Assembly: GCA_001939145.1 (NCBI GenBank)
Contig: LSRX01000175.1
Coordinates: forward strand, 420,106-484,105
Origin: Symbiodinium microadriaticum
Taxonomy: Eukaryota > Sar > Dinophyceae > Suessiales > Symbiodiniaceae
Reading direction: 5' to 3'
Length of the DNA: 64,000 bases
Shown: positions 51,233 to 61,609 of the stretch, one piece after another
Layout of the letters: each line of letters starts with the position of its first letter
Numbering within the stretch: the stretch's first letter is position 1
The notes under the pieces: model-generated
Told to the model about the DNA's origin: nothing
What the model saw: only the letters and a program-made list of their open reading frames with translations
Database searches by the model: none
Made by a program: the position numbers and the translations under genes

Positions 51233-51726
51233 TGATATTTCGTTATAGTCCTGGAATTAAAGACAAATATTATTTGTATACCGTCTAATTACCCAAAAAC
51301 CCCTTTAACCTCGACTTGGCATGGCCCCTCCGTCAGATGCTTTTTGTGTTCAAGGTTCTCGGGCGGATGGAGTTTGGGGGGCAAAGCGTACTCGGCGGCC
51401 ACAAACCTGCGAGCCTAGCTGGTATAGTACTTGTGGTGAAACCCTAAACCCTAAACCCTGTAACCGTTAAGGCCGTTAAGGGTTGCGGTTTAGGCGTTTG
51501 CTTCAGGCTGTAGTCGCTTTGAAGGTGAAGGTCTAAAGCCGATAGACGGGTTGTGGTAAACTTGACATAGCTTGGTCAGCCGCTTAGCGGTAGCGTTGCC
51601 GGGGTATTCACTTGACGCAGCCTGTTATTTTAGAAGGCCCCTCAAGTTGGTGAATGCCCCCATGTCGCGCTTAGGTGTTGAGGGTTCTTGTCGTATAGTC
51701 TGATACCAGGATCTCCTTAGTAGTTT

Positions 51727-51815
51727 TAGGGAGTCCCCTCAAAAAGGGACCCTTCTTAACCTTACTTAAAAGGGGCCCTCATTGAGAGGGTCTATATCCC
51801 CAAGGGTCCCCCTAA
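51727..51815. mobile_element. MITE-G copy
   Basis: GGGACCCTTCTTAACC at the left, TTGAGAGGGTCTATATCCCC and AAGGGTCCCCCTAA at the right; parallel to 44795-44892. Confidence 0.65.
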
Positions 51816-51994
51816 TCCTAACTCCTATACCTAAACCCTAAACCCCAAACCCTATAGGATCCTAGCACACCGAAGCTAAAGCCCTAGCATCCTGAACCTG
51901 GGCTCAAAAGTTAAAGGATGTCATGTAAGTGACCATAATAGGGATCTATAAGGCTCCTTGAAGGGATCTACAAAGGGTTCCTTTTAAGGGCTTC

Positions 51995-52075
51995 GGGTTT
52001 AAGCTACCATAAATAGGGATCTATAGTACGTAAATGATATAATGTATGGTTTCATAAGTATGGCAGCTTAAACCC
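51995..52075. mobile_element. Single inverted-repeat element
   Basis: GGGTTTAAGCTACCATA and TATGGCAGCTTAAACCC form 17-bp inverted ends (one mismatch) of an 81-bp AT-rich element. Confidence 0.75.
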
Positions 52076-52200
52076 CTTAACAAGAACCCGTTTCAGGTCG
52101 TGCTGAGATGGGGAACGGTTCCCAATGGATCTTGTTGCTGATGTGAACCACTGAAGGCCCCCGTCCCTGAGAATTTTCGGAATAGAATCTTAGCAGTTAT

Positions 52201-52245
52201 ACCGATAGTCTCAAATGTAGTTCCTTTTTGGGGTTACCTTTCAGG
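52201..52245. mobile_element. MITE-A left half at gap edge
   Basis: GATAGTCTCAAATGTAGTTCC then TTTTTGGGGTTACC; the right half is presumably in the gap. Confidence 0.8.
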
Positions 52246-52718
52246 NNNNNNNNNNNNNNNNNNNNNNNNNNNNNNNNNNNNNNNNNNNNNNNNNNNNNNN
52301 NNNNNNNNNNNNNNNNNNNNNNNNNNNNNNNNNNNNNNNNNNNNNNNNNNNNNNNNNNNNNNNNNNNNNNNNNNNNNNNNNNNNNNNNNNNNNNNNNNNN
52401 NNNNNNNNNNNNNNNNNNNNNNNNNNNNNNNNNNNNNNNNNNNNNNNNNNNNNNNNNNNNNNNNNNNNNNNNNNNNNNNNNNNNNNNNNNNNNNNNNNNN
52501 NNNNNNNNNNNNNNNNNNNNNNNNNNNNNNNNNNNNNNNNNNNNNNNNNNNNNNNNNNNNNNNNNNNNNNNNNNNNNNNNNNNNNNNNNNNNNNNNNNNN
52601 NNNNNNNNNNNNNNNNNNNNNNNNNNNNNNNNNNNNNNNNNNNNNNNNNNNNNNNNNNNNNNNNNNNNNNNNNNNNNNNNNNNNNNNNNNNNNNNNNNNN
52701 NNNNNNNNNNNNNNNNNN
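52246..52718. other. Assembly gap (473 N)
   Basis: Run of N beginning inside a MITE-A copy. Confidence 0.99.
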
Positions 52719-52829
52719 GCTTCATCGAAGGCCGCAGAGGCCGATCACAATGACGTCATCGCGTCGATGAACTCGATCATTCTCACGCCCGGGCCTGAAG
52801 ATGTCGCCTTGGGGGGTTTTGTTTGGTGC

Positions 52830-52942
52830 TTTGGGGTTTAGGGCTTAGGGTTTAGGGCTTAGAGCTTAGGGGGGTGAGGCTTGAGGGTTCAGGGTTTGAG
52901 GGCTTTGGGTTTCGGGTTTTAGGGTTGAGGGTTTAGGGTCCC
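52830..52942 (+). repeat. TTTAGGG-like tract
   Basis: TTTAGGG and TTGAGGG units; a TA microsatellite follows at 52957-52980. Confidence 0.8.
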
Positions 52943-53005
52943 AGAATGCCCAGTATAATATATATATATATATATATATGTTGGGTTGCTGTAAGGCTTG
53001 CATCG

Positions 53006-53112
53006 TAGGGGCCTGAATTATTGGAATTCGTGCTTCCTTGCTGCTCATAGTGTTTCCTTACGAAAGACTATTGTGCAGTATATTACCAAAGCCTATTCTG
53101 ATTATTGAGGCC
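53006..53112. mobile_element. MITE-L copy
   Basis: CGTAGGGGCCTGAATTATTG and GATTATTGAGGCCCCTGC as inverted ends; interior about 70 bp. Confidence 0.7.
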
Positions 53113-53482
53113 CCTGCATCAGTCCATTCGGCATGTGCAGGTTACTGGGTAAACTTGGGTAACGGCAATAGGGATTCTTCTTGCCCTTTACAGAAGGCTA
53201 AGCCCATAAGTACTTAAAAGATCAGGGGACTTACTTAGTCTGCTCATAAGTACCTTAGTTCGGGTTGCATTGTAATTTACAAGCACCCTTTTGCATACCG
53301 TAATTAGAGTAATACTTATTTATCAAGTCCCATGAGCCTTGAAGGAGGTGACAAGGCCCTGGAGATTGAAGATGGCTCTACAGTCTGACCATTCTGTTTC
53401 GGTCGAGGGCTTCTGCGCTAGAGTTTTTCAGGATCCATACAAGGATATATAGGGTTCGCTTTGCTTTTGGAGCTTTGGAGGT

Positions 53483-53776
53483 TTGTGTGTTGCCATAGGA
53501 GGAGGCACTTGCGGTCCTAAAGTGGCTATTTCGCAAGAGCTTCTCATGCACAACGCACCCAATCTGACAGCTGTCTATGGACGTGGGCACGTTCATGCAG
53601 GTCGCGCGTTGGCGCCCCACTTCGACACAGCGAAAACGGTGGCAGAACCGAAAAAAAAACATGGCGAGAAGCATGCAAAGCTTTCTGTCATGGTGGAGGC
53701 AGAAACGCTCAATCAGGCTGAGGCCGTGGAAAGGAATGCCTCCTTGGACAAGCTGAGCGCGCTTCTCGGCCCGTGA
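53483..53776 (+). CDS. Unassigned frame, possible exon
   Basis: 97 aa. The second half (PKKKHGEKHAKLSVMVEAET then LNQAEAVERNASLDKLSALL) is charged, helix-forming and ends at a stop, which looks protein-like. It sits in a 770-bp island (53113-53880) without telomere-like repeats. An overlapping minus-strand frame (53803-53378, 141 aa) competes with it. The start is not credible as a gene start, so at best this is a terminal exon. No family recognised. Confidence 0.25.
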   Translation: MCVAIGGGTCGPKVAISQELLMHNAPNLTAVYGRGHVHAGRALAPHFDTAKTVAEPKKKHGEKHAKLSVMVEAETLNQAEAVERNASLDKLSALLGP

Positions 53777-53984
53777 GTCTTTGAACTTGGCCGACCCGGG
53801 CACGTTTAATTTCGGAGAAGGCCGAAATGCTACGATCCTACAACTCCATGCTCCGGAATTCCTGACATCGCAAAAAACGTAACTTTGGGTTTGGGAGTTC
53901 AGGGTTTATAGGGTTTAGGCCGCGGGTTTGTCATTCAGGAGATTACTGCTTCAGGTTTACCGTTTTACGCTTTCATGAAACTCT

Positions 53985-54045
53985 AGAGCCCCCAACCCTA
54001 AACTCTAAACCCGGAACCCTAAACCCTAAACCCTAAACTAAACTC
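53985..54045 (-). repeat. CCCTAAA tract
   Basis: CCCTAAA with a duplicated AAACTCTAGAGCCC on either side (about 53980 and 54038). Confidence 0.8.
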
Positions 54046-54131
54046 TAGAGCCCACAAACCATATCGACTCCAGACCTAACCTATATAACCTATAGTCAAG
54101 GGTTTAGGGTTTTGGGGTTTAGGGTTTAGGG

Positions 54132-54224
54132 TGTCTCCATTGTAGTTCCTTTTTTGGGATACCTTTTCGGTTCCTTAATACAAAAAATTGGTTGAACCCA
54201 AGAAAGGAACTACAATGGAGACGG
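54132..54224. mobile_element. MITE-A copy
   Basis: TGTCTCCATTGTAGTTCC and GGAACTACAATGGAGAC perfect inner ends; centre ATACAAAAAATTGGTTGAAC. The left outer CTACAG has been replaced by TTTAGGG DNA. 54230-54830 has no recognised gene. Confidence 0.85.
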
Positions 54225-54829
54225 TGGGCAGAAAAGAAATCCGACAGCTGTTGACCAGGGGCTCTCTTCTGGCGCTGATAGCCATCGGCTACCGCATCAA
54301 CACGCCGCCCACCCAATCTCTCGCGTGGTTTAGGGCTCCGTTTTTTGTTGGTGCATGGGGGCCTAAGTCATGCAGTCGTGCCGCAGCAGAACCTCTAGAA
54401 GGCAAAGCCCGGCCCGAGTTGTATAAGCGCGGGTTTCATTCGGTTTATGCTCGCTTGGCTTGCTTGATGCGCTGTCAGTAGCTCAGCTTATATAGTTTTT
54501 GGGATGTTTTAGGTCAGAGGGCTGAGTCGCGTAGGGGGCGTGACACGAAGGATCAGTATCGTTCTAAACCGAAACCCATCGTAGATGTGATAAGCTGGAT
54601 CCAATGTCAAGATTGGTTCCAGACCCTGCATCTTGAAATCCGCGCTGAATCCCGAAACTCGTAAATTACAATCGCCCAAACCCTAAACCCTGAACCCTAG
54701 ACCGTGGAGGAGCGGATTCCGAGAAGTCAGGCGTGTGTGTCATTTTCCATCAGCCGACCGCTCTACAGCTCCCGGGAAGACTGCGGGTCAACTTTCAATC
54801 TCGGACTAAGAACTCGAAGGTTTATTAGA

Positions 54830-55010
54830 GTTTAAGGTTCATGAGGGTGTAGGGTTTGGGGTTTAGGGTTTAGGGTTTATGGCTTTGGGTTCAGGGTTCA
54901 TCAGAGTTTAGGGTTTAGGGTTTAGGGTTTATGGCTTAGGGTTTAGGGTTTAGGGTTCATGGGGATTTTATGGCTTAGGGTTTAGTTTAGGGTTTAGGGT
55001 TTATGGTTAG
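54830..55010 (+). repeat. TTTAGGG array with TTTATGGC variant
   Basis: TTTAGGG units with recurring GGTTTATGGCTTAGGG and GGGTTCAT phrases, a higher-order repeat. Confidence 0.85.
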
Positions 55011-55097
55011 GTGTCTAAAGTCCTTTCCAGGTCACCGAAATAGTACGGCGCCCTTATGAAACGGATCCTAAAAAGGGACTCTACTTTAGAGAACTCC
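55010..55097. mobile_element. MITE-D copy, left end eroded
   Basis: TCTAAAGTCC at the left, centre AATAGTACGGCGCCC, right end ACTTTAGAGAACTCCCC. 55100-55880 has no recognised gene. Confidence 0.65.
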
Positions 55098-55884
55098 CCA
55101 TATGTTAGACTTTACCCGAGGCTGCTATAGCCTGTCTTCCGTGCACCAATAACTCCAGTTTTAGGCTGGTTTTCGGTCCGTACAAAAAAGAAGGGTATGG
55201 CAGGTTTAGGTACACTCCCAACCCTAAACCCTAAACCGCCAAACCCCTGAACCTCCAAACTGTACACCCGATTAACATCAACGCCATCTCGTCGCTGCTT
55301 GTCCTTATGGGTCTTTGGGTTTAGGGCCTCGGGCTGCCATAAATCATATAATTACTTGGGGTAGGCTCCGTGTACGTGCCTGACCGAACAACATCGTAGA
55401 CTATTGTGGGTCCCAGGTTGGGCTCGCGTTTGCCCGCATATTTCAGGAAGGAAGGTGCGGGTGTAGGTTTGGACTTCTCCCGTTTCCCAAATTTGGGCCA
55501 TGGGTTTGGGGTGTAGGGTGCAGACGTTTAGGGTTTACATGAGCCAGCACGCTTAAGCTCTCGTGGGTGCCAACCACTTGGCCGAGAAGTTGCTTCCTCC
55601 CAGGCTCACGCTCAGGCACGCGTTGTAGGCTTTGCCTCCAGAGCGCAGATCTTGGCGTACATCTGTTTCAAACCACAGCCTTCGCATCCTGAGGCATTCC
55701 TGGGCCTATGCCGAGCCGACACCCCGAACTTCCCTGCATGGCCATGGGCCTGACGCGAAACCTTTGAAACCGTGAGAATGCTCCTTTTCGTATCCCCCGT
55801 GGAAGCCCACATGTAAGTTCAAATCGGTATATCAGTCATCTAAAGCGTTTTTTTTCAGTATTGACCTGGCACACAAGTCTATCC

Positions 55885-55947
55885 GCTCCTACTCCTACTC
55901 CTACTCCTCCTCCTCCTCCTACTACTACTATATAGTACTACTACTGC

Positions 55948-55980
<33 letters not shown>

Positions 55981-56066
55981 TACTACTACCACCACTACTA
56001 CTACCACTACTACCACTACTACCACTACTACCACCGTCACCACTACTACCACCAGCACTACCGCAA
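55885..56066. repeat. ACT/CTC trinucleotide microsatellite
   Basis: CTC then ACT/ACC triplets. 56070-56380 has only degenerate CCCTAAA patches. Confidence 0.95.
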
Positions 56067-56385
56067 CGCTAAGCTCCTACACCTACAGTAAACCCTGAAC
56101 CGTTAAAGCAATACACAGGCCCTACAGTCATAAACTGCAAACTCTACTGCCCTGAAGCCCTACCCCCGAAACTCCAAAACCCGAAAGGCTAAAACTCCTA
56201 AACCTTAAACCCGATGCGCCTCAGCCATCCTCAACTCGTAAACCCTTGGCCCTAGACCTGCAATGGCATTTCTCGCCCTGCCCTTGCGGTCCGACTTTGG
56301 CACACCTTCCGCCCGGGCGGCGCTGCCAAGAAGTCGGTGCGGCCTCCGTGCGCAGAGGACCTGACCTGGGATCTTCATTTAGGGC

Positions 56386-56482
56386 TTACCTGGACCCCAA
56401 AGAACCTGCCTCTGTAGGGCTCCTTATTATGATTTGCTCATACAAGTCCTTAAAAGGGTAGGGTTTTCAGGGTCCAGGTAGG
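56386..56482. mobile_element. MITE-B copy
   Basis: TACCTGGACCCCAAAGAACC and GGTTTTCAGGGTCCAGGTA as inverted ends; centre CTCCTTATTATGATTTGC. Confidence 0.8.
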
Positions 56483-56546
56483 GTTTAGGGTTCAGGATTT
56501 AGGGCTTAGGGTTCGCGCTGTTCAGGCTTTATGTTCCCAGTGAAGC

Positions 56547-56636
56547 TACACCCATAGTCTCCGTTGTAGTTCCTTTTTGGGGCTACCCTTTTAGGTTAAC
56601 CCAAAAAAAAACGAACTACAATGGAGACTGTAGGTG
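56547..56636. mobile_element. MITE-A copy
   Basis: CACCCATAGTCTCCGTTG and CAATGGAGACTGTAGGTG outer ends; inner TAGTTCC / GAACTA arms. Confidence 0.85.
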
Positions 56637-56867
56637 GGGTTTAGGAAAGGCCGGGTTATAGGCTTCCTGGTTGGGCTCATGGCAGGTTGATAAGGGCTTC
56701 TTGGGATGTCGGAGTTTAAAACTGGATTTCTGGGTAGTGCTCAGGGTTTGCGGATTGTGGGGTTCGTGGATTCAGGGGTTGGCTAGGATTTTGGTGTGTA
56801 GGGTGTAGGCTTCCGAAAATCCCAAGATGTAGATCTAGCGCGCCAGACAGTCATGGCTTCGAAGCTA

Positions 56868-57020
56868 AACCCTAAACCCCAAACCTGAAACCCTACAGAT
56901 TGTTTAGAAATCCCTAACCCTAGACCCTAAAACTTAAACCTTGAACCCAACAACCCTAAACCCTAAACCCTAAAACTTAAACCCTAAACCCTGAACCCAA
57001 AAACCCTAAGCCCCTAAACC
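56868..57020 (-). repeat. CCCTAAA tract
   Basis: CCCTAAA units with CCCTAAAACTTAAACC repeated. Confidence 0.85.
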
Positions 57021-57099
57021 TTAAGCCCTTCTTCGGCAGACCCGGAGACCGAGATCTCTGAACCCAAACGCTTTTCCCCTTTTTCCCTAACGGGGCTCT

Positions 57100-57228
57100 G
57101 GTTTAGGGTTTAGGGTTTAGGGTTATAGGGTTTATAGGGTTTAGGATTTAGGGTTTAGGGTTTAGGGTTTATAGGGTTTATAGGGTCTAGGATTTAGGGT
57201 TCCGGGTTTAGGGTTTAGAGTTTAGGTT
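57100..57228 (+). repeat. TTTAGGG/TTATAGGG array
   Basis: TTTAGGG with GTTTATAGGG units; two similar ~60-bp blocks. Confidence 0.85.
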
Positions 57229-57257
57229 TGTTTTGTTTGCACATGAACCTTCAGTTC

Positions 57258-57359
57258 CTTAGGGGCTGAGTAGGTAACCTTTAACCTTTTGGGGCTTGTA
57301 TAGACCTATTATACTTCAAAAGGTTAACCTTTTTTGGGCTTAGGTACTCGGCCCCTAAG
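57258..57359. mobile_element. MITE-C copy, reference for the family
   Basis: CTTAGGGGCTGAGTA and TACTCGGCCCCTAAG are terminal inverted repeats with one mismatch; GGTAACCTTTAACCTTTTGG and AAAAGGTTAACC are the inner arms. 102 bp. Confidence 0.9.
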
Positions 57360-57369
57360 ATTTCCCTTA

Positions 57370-57450
57370 GCATCGAAATAGCCCAAGAGCCTTTTTGTTA
57401 TTAGGATCTTTGGGCCCAAAAGCCTTAAAATATGACTCCTTTGAGGGTGA
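57370..57450. mobile_element. MITE-K-like element
   Basis: ATAGCCCAAGAGCC then TCTTTGGGCCCAAAAGCC and CTCCTTTGAGGG match the other two K copies in part. Confidence 0.45.
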
Positions 57451-57544
57451 GGGTTTGTCTGCATACCCGGTCGAAGTCGCGTCCAACCTCAAACATAGAT
57501 GCTAAGCCCTGACTTCTAGCTACTCCTTATAAACCCTAAGCCTG

Positions 57545-57600
57545 AGCCGTAAATCCGAAACCCCTAACCCCCTAAACCCCTAAACCCCTAAACCCTATAC
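57545..57600 (-). repeat. CCCCTAAA tract
   Basis: CCCCTAAA units. Confidence 0.8.
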
Positions 57601-57696
57601 ATTGTTTCGATCTTCGGGTCTAGGGCGCTTGCAGGAAGCCGGTTAGCTTCTCAAAGAAGGACGCCGCGAGCAAGGCCCGGGCGTCGGTATCCCTCA

Positions 57697-57852
57697 ATTC
57701 CCAAAGGGTCCTAAGCTCTTGCAGGTTCCCTGAAGGGTTTAGGGCTTAGGGATGTTTAGGGTATTATATGGGCGATACTTACCCAAACCATAATAGTCAG
57801 TAATTCCTCTTCGGCAACCCTACTTGTAAGTACTTAGGACCCTTTGGGATTG
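57697..57852. mobile_element. MITE-J copy with telomere-like insertion
   Basis: CCCAAAGGGTCCTAAG and CTTAGGACCCTTTGGG are perfect 16-bp inverted ends. TTTAGGG-type units at about 57737-57765 sit in the left part of the interior, before CCCAAACCATAATAGT. Confidence 0.85.
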
Positions 57853-57884
57853 CGAAGGTTCGTGGCATGATAGCGCTCTCTAAA

Positions 57885-57975
57885 CCGTAAACCCTAAAAC
57901 CCTAAAACCTAGGACCCTAAGACCTAAGCCCCAACGTCCTAAACCCTAAACCTTAAAACCCTAAACCCTTACCCT
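57885..57975 (-). repeat. CCCTAAA tract
   Basis: CCCTAAA and CCCTAAG units. Confidence 0.8.
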
Positions 57976-58066
57976 AAGGCTCTAAGGACTCATATTTTAA
58001 GGCTTTTGGGCCCAAAGACCATACTATACGAGGCTTTTGGGCTATTTTGAGCCTTAGGGTTATAGT
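57965..58066. mobile_element. MITE-K copy
   Basis: TAAGGCTCTAAGGACTC at the left and TTTTGAGCCTTA at the right; inside, GCTTTTGGGCCCAAAGACC and ACGAGGCTTTTGGGC. Confidence 0.65.
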
Positions 58067-58144
58067 GATAAAGCCCTGACTCCCTGCAGGCCTTAATCCC
58101 CGAAGCCCGTTTGGCCTCTTACGTCCCTCACATATCTCAAGCCC

Positions 58145-58251
58145 CAAGGGTCCATGTACCCAACTCGTATATACTTTGGCCCCAAAGTACCTACACAGGG
58201 ACTACTTTCAGGCTAAAGTCTATACTAATTTGGGCACATGGACCCTCAGGG
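58145..58251. mobile_element. MITE-E copy
   Basis: CAAGGGTCCATGTACCCAA and TTGGGCACATGGACCCTC; inner arms ACTTTGGCC / GGCTAAAGT. Confidence 0.85.
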
Positions 58252-58369
58252 ACATGAAAAGCCAAGTGGTGCTTAGTTCCGTCTCAAGCTTCGGGTATTT
58301 ATTGGCTGGTTGAGTGGCCCAGGTACAGACTTCAGATTCTTTTTATCCCTATAGGCCCTAAGCCCGAAA

Positions 58370-58650
58370 CCTAAACCCTAAACCCTAAGCCTCAAACCCT
58401 GCCCTCCTAACCTCAAGCCTTGCAGCTCGGACTACAAAGCCTCACGCAAGCTCTGAGCTCTGAAGTCTCCTAACCCCTAAACTCTAAACCTTAAACCCTA
58501 CAAAGCGTACGCAACCTCAACCCTGAATCTTAAATCCTCTAAACCCCAAACCTCTAAATCGTAAGCCTACAGCCGAAACCCTCCACCCTAAACCCTGAAC
58601 CTTAAACCTTAAGCCCTAAACCTGAAATCCTGCACCCCCAATCTCCCAAC
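58370..58650 (-). repeat. Degenerate CCCTAAA tract
   Basis: Scattered CCCTAAA, CCTTAAA and CCTCTAAA units over 280 bp. Confidence 0.75.
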
Positions 58651-58777
58651 CCCCCCGCCCCTCCACCCTGCGAACTGCGACCAGGGTCAGGAGGAGGAGG
58701 AGCTCGAGGGGCCAAGACCCCTACCAGATGCTCAGCTTCTCGGACTTGAGGTTTAGGGGTTGGGAATGCGGCCCCTG

Positions 58778-58831
58778 TAGTTAGTGTGTATATATATATA
58801 TATGTCTATATATATATATATATATACATAC

Positions 58832-58862
<31 letters not shown>

Positions 58863-59125
58863 ATATATTATAAATATATATATATATATATATATATTAT
58901 ATTATATTATATATATATATATGTATATATGTATTTATGTATTTATTTATTTAGTTGTTTACATATACATATATAATGTGCATGTAGGTACACATATGTA
59001 TGATAGAGATGTATGTCTCGAGTTTACATACATATACATGTATAGTGTGCATGTAGGTATACATGTGTATGATAGAGATGTATGTCTCTCTCTCTCTCTA
59101 TGTATATATATATATGTACAGATCC
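58778..59125. repeat. TA-rich microsatellite with duplicated 75-bp block
   Basis: Long TA arrays, then a block (about 58970-59030 and 59035-59095) with GTGCATGTAGGTACACAT and ATGATAGAGATGTATGTCTC occurring twice. 59130-59525 has short frames only, with nothing recognised; a MITE-E left-end fragment lies at 59343-59362. Confidence 0.9.
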
Positions 59126-59528
59126 GCTCATGTAGTACCCATATGGGAGCAGAAGTTTGCTGACATCGTGTGTGGCTGTTATGGCAGTGAGCTGGTGTGG
59201 CTTTGCGGTCATTTTCAGGCTGGGGATAGTAAAGTCGACGATGTTTATCCTTGCGGGTCTGAGTGCCTTCGATAGCCTGAAGGCCAGCTTCCAAACTTCG
59301 AGAGACCACAGCATCACACATGTCTACTTATAGCACGGTTAAGGGGTCCATGTGCCCAACGAGGAGAGCTTTAGGCGCCAGCTACAGGTCACCTCTGAGT
59401 ATGAGTATGGCAGTTGGGATGTAAAGCTTGAGGCCAACAATCCCGAAACAACTCCGCAACCCCAAAATCCCTAATAAAACACTTCAAACCCACAGCTTTA
59501 GAGCAGCTTTAGACCTAAACCCGATTTG

Positions 59529-59620
59529 TACCTGGACCCCAAAGAACCTACCTTTTTCGGGTTCCTTATTATGAATTCCTTTTGTCCGTCCTTTTTCCAG
59601 TAGGTTCTTTGGGGTCTAGG
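59529..59620. mobile_element. MITE-B copy
   Basis: ACCTGGACCCCAAAGAACC and GGTTCTTTGGGGTCTAGG as inverted ends; centre CCTTATTATGAATTCC. Confidence 0.85.
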
Positions 59621-59639
59621 AAACTCCTACACTCCTACG

Positions 59640-59690
59640 TACACCCTAAACCCTAAACCCCTATAAACCCTAAACTCCTAAGCCCTTTTG
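59640..59690 (-). repeat. CCCTAAA tract
   Basis: Short CCCTAAA/CCCTATAAA run between two MITEs. Confidence 0.8.
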
Positions 59691-59705
59691 TAAACCTTAC
59701 CCATA

Positions 59706-59788
59706 GGCTCCATAGTCGTTCCTTCTGGGGAGTACCTTAAAGGATCCTAAATACAAGCCACAAAAGGGAACTACTATCAAGGCTCCTA
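59706..59788. mobile_element. MITE-A variant
   Basis: GGCTCCATAGTCGTTCCTTC and GGGAACTACTATCAAGGCTCC pair as diverged arms; centre AAGGATCCTAAATACAAGCC resembles the 20172 copy. Confidence 0.65.
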
Positions 59789-59925
59789 CACTCCTAAACC
59801 CTAAACCCTACACCCCAAAAAACCCTAAACTCCTAAACCCTTTATACACCTTAATGACTGTAACTCCTACACTCCTAAACCCTAAACCACCATAAACCCT
59901 AAAGTCCCGAACCCTGTATACACCT
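59788..59925 (-). repeat. CCCTAAA tract with TCCTACACTCCTAAACC units
   Basis: The phrase CTCCTACACTCCTAAACCC recurs about every 85 bp (59784 and 59870) along with TATACACCTTAATG / TATACACCTTCATG. Confidence 0.8.
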
Positions 59926-60220
59926 TCATGCCAACTCTGCAGTTCAAGGCTCGAGGTTGCTGTCGTCGGAGGCGGTCTGGTGGGCTTGGCCTGCGCCCTC
60001 GTCCTTCGGCTCCCGCCGAGGGCTTGAGTGGGTTTCAAGGGTTGATAAGTTTAGGAGTTTAGTGTCTGGGCTTGGGGAGTTTAGGGTTTAGAGTTTGGGG
60101 TTTTGGAGTTTAGGGGTTCGGCTACTATTCTCGGGTTTGGTTTGGGATGTAGTAGCTGTAGGATTGAGGTTGCTTCGGCGCTTCAATCATTAGACTAGGG
60201 TCTTTGGATTTCTTGTAGTT

Positions 60221-60421
60221 TTGGTGGTATTATATCCTTATGTAACCCAAAGGGGTCGTATTAGTAATAGTTTAGTCGTGTTCGATTGCATGGATGGGCT
60301 GAGTGCCAAGGTTACATCGCTGACGACCCAGGGCAAAAAGCGCATTCGCGTGTATGACCGGCGGTGGAGAGACCGCAAGGCAATGTGGGAGTTCCGGACC
60401 AATGTCGAGCCTAAATGTTAG
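60221..60421 (+). CDS. Unassigned frame, possible terminal exon
   Basis: 66 aa ending RIRVYDRRWRDRKAMWEFRT then NVEPKC and a stop. The composition (charged, with aromatic residues) is protein-like and the area lacks telomere-like units, but no family, start context or splice site supports it. Confidence 0.2.
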   Translation: MVVLYPYVTQRGRISNSLVVFDCMDGLSAKVTSLTTQGKKRIRVYDRRWRDRKAMWEFRTNVEPKC

Positions 60422-60676
60422 ATGGCTACTGTGTACAACCCTTAGCTCAAGGAGAATTTGTCGTTGAAATTGTGCGCTAGCATTTCAGAAATTATTTTTT
60501 GATGTTGGTTCGGGGTTCTGGGTTCTTGCGACTTGGGTTTAGGCAAGTGTCAACGATTGCTTTGTGCGACTAGCTTTAGGTTCAGCTAGGGCTTGAAATT
60601 GCCCAAGAACCTGTCTTGAGGAAACAGGGCTCAACTGTGACTGCTGATGGGTTAGAGTCTCAGGGAAAGGAAGGGG

Positions 60677-60752
60677 AGTTCTCTAAATGAGCGTCCCAGG
60701 TTGGATTTATTTAAGTGTACCTCGCTCTTGAAAGGAGGACCCTGCAAAGGGA
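60677..60752. mobile_element. MITE-D remnant
   Basis: GAGTTCTCTAAATGAGCGTCCC is a left end; the rest is diverged and the right end is absent. Confidence 0.4.
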
Positions 60753-60850
60753 CACCCGTCAACCCTAAGCCCTAAACCCGGATCCCGAGGGTGGGCCGCC
60801 TGACAGTATCTGCCTGGAGCCTGGAGGGGAAAGCGGTGCCATCCTCTTCA

Positions 60851-61106
60851 GGAACCGCCTACCGGAGAGGATGCCGAGGTGGGCAAGCGAGCGCAGCAGG
60901 CCTTGCGCCAAAGGCAGCACCGCTCCCGAAGGGCTGAGCGGCAGGCTCGGGAAAGGGCCGGCCGCCAGGCTCCGCGACCGGGAAAAGAAGAGAGAATCCA
61001 GGAAGAAGGGGAGAAGCGCGTCTCTGTTCACCTGGAGGAGGACTTGAGAGCGCGAGAGGCAGCCTCTTGTAACGAATGCTCATGGAAGTCTTTCAGGCTT
61101 TGTTGA
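60851..61106 (+). CDS. Unassigned frame: Arg/Glu/Gln-rich segment, possible exon
   Basis: The frame reads from about 60851 (after CCTCTTCAG, which could be a splice acceptor) to a TGA at 61104-61106, about 85 residues. It is highly charged and helical (KRAQQALRQRQHRSRRAERQ, then EERIQEEGEKRVSVHLEEDL), then Cys-containing at the end. It looks like a coiled-coil or RNA-binding-like exon. GC-rich composition alone could produce such a frame, and minus-strand frames overlap it. Confidence 0.25.
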
Positions 61107-61439
61107 GCCTGTCGAGAAGGTAGGCGGAAACCCTAAACCCCTATAAACCCTTTACCCTAAACACTGGCAGTTCGAATGGGAAACAGAAACTGTGATCCTC
61201 AGGCACTAGAGCATTCAGAGGACACTGAGTAGCCTTGGATGCACCCTAAAAGCCATACGTCCCCATAATGGTCCGGCTAAGAGCATATTATTATGCTTAA
61301 CGCCTTTCCAGATCCAGGACTCTACAACCCCAAAACTAAGCTGTTTGGGGTTTAGGGTTCCGGGGTTAGAATCTACCGTGCATTTTTTGAGGTGCTGGGT
61401 TCGCAAGTCAGAGATGTTTCTCCACCCCAAACCTTGAAC

Positions 61440-61564
61440 CCGAACATAACGGTCGGAGTACTTGGTAATGCTATGGCCGTTATTAGCCTTATATATTTTC
61501 CGATGCCCGAAATTACAACATGAACCCCAACCCTTAGTCTGATCACTGAGGCCTCTACATGAGA
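61440..61564. mobile_element. Possible diverged MITE-L
   Basis: Only the right end (GATCACTGAGGCCTCTACAT) resembles MITE-L; the left end is not clear. Confidence 0.3.
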
Positions 61565-61609
61565 TCCCGAAGACGGGCTTCCAGTCCTGAAGTTCAGCAA
61601 TGCCCTAAA

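Noticed and set aside
54188..54481. Frame starting MVEPKKGTTMETVGRKEIRQ
   Set aside because: Its first part is the right arm of a MITE-A copy; METVG/METIG frames recur wherever that arm occurs.
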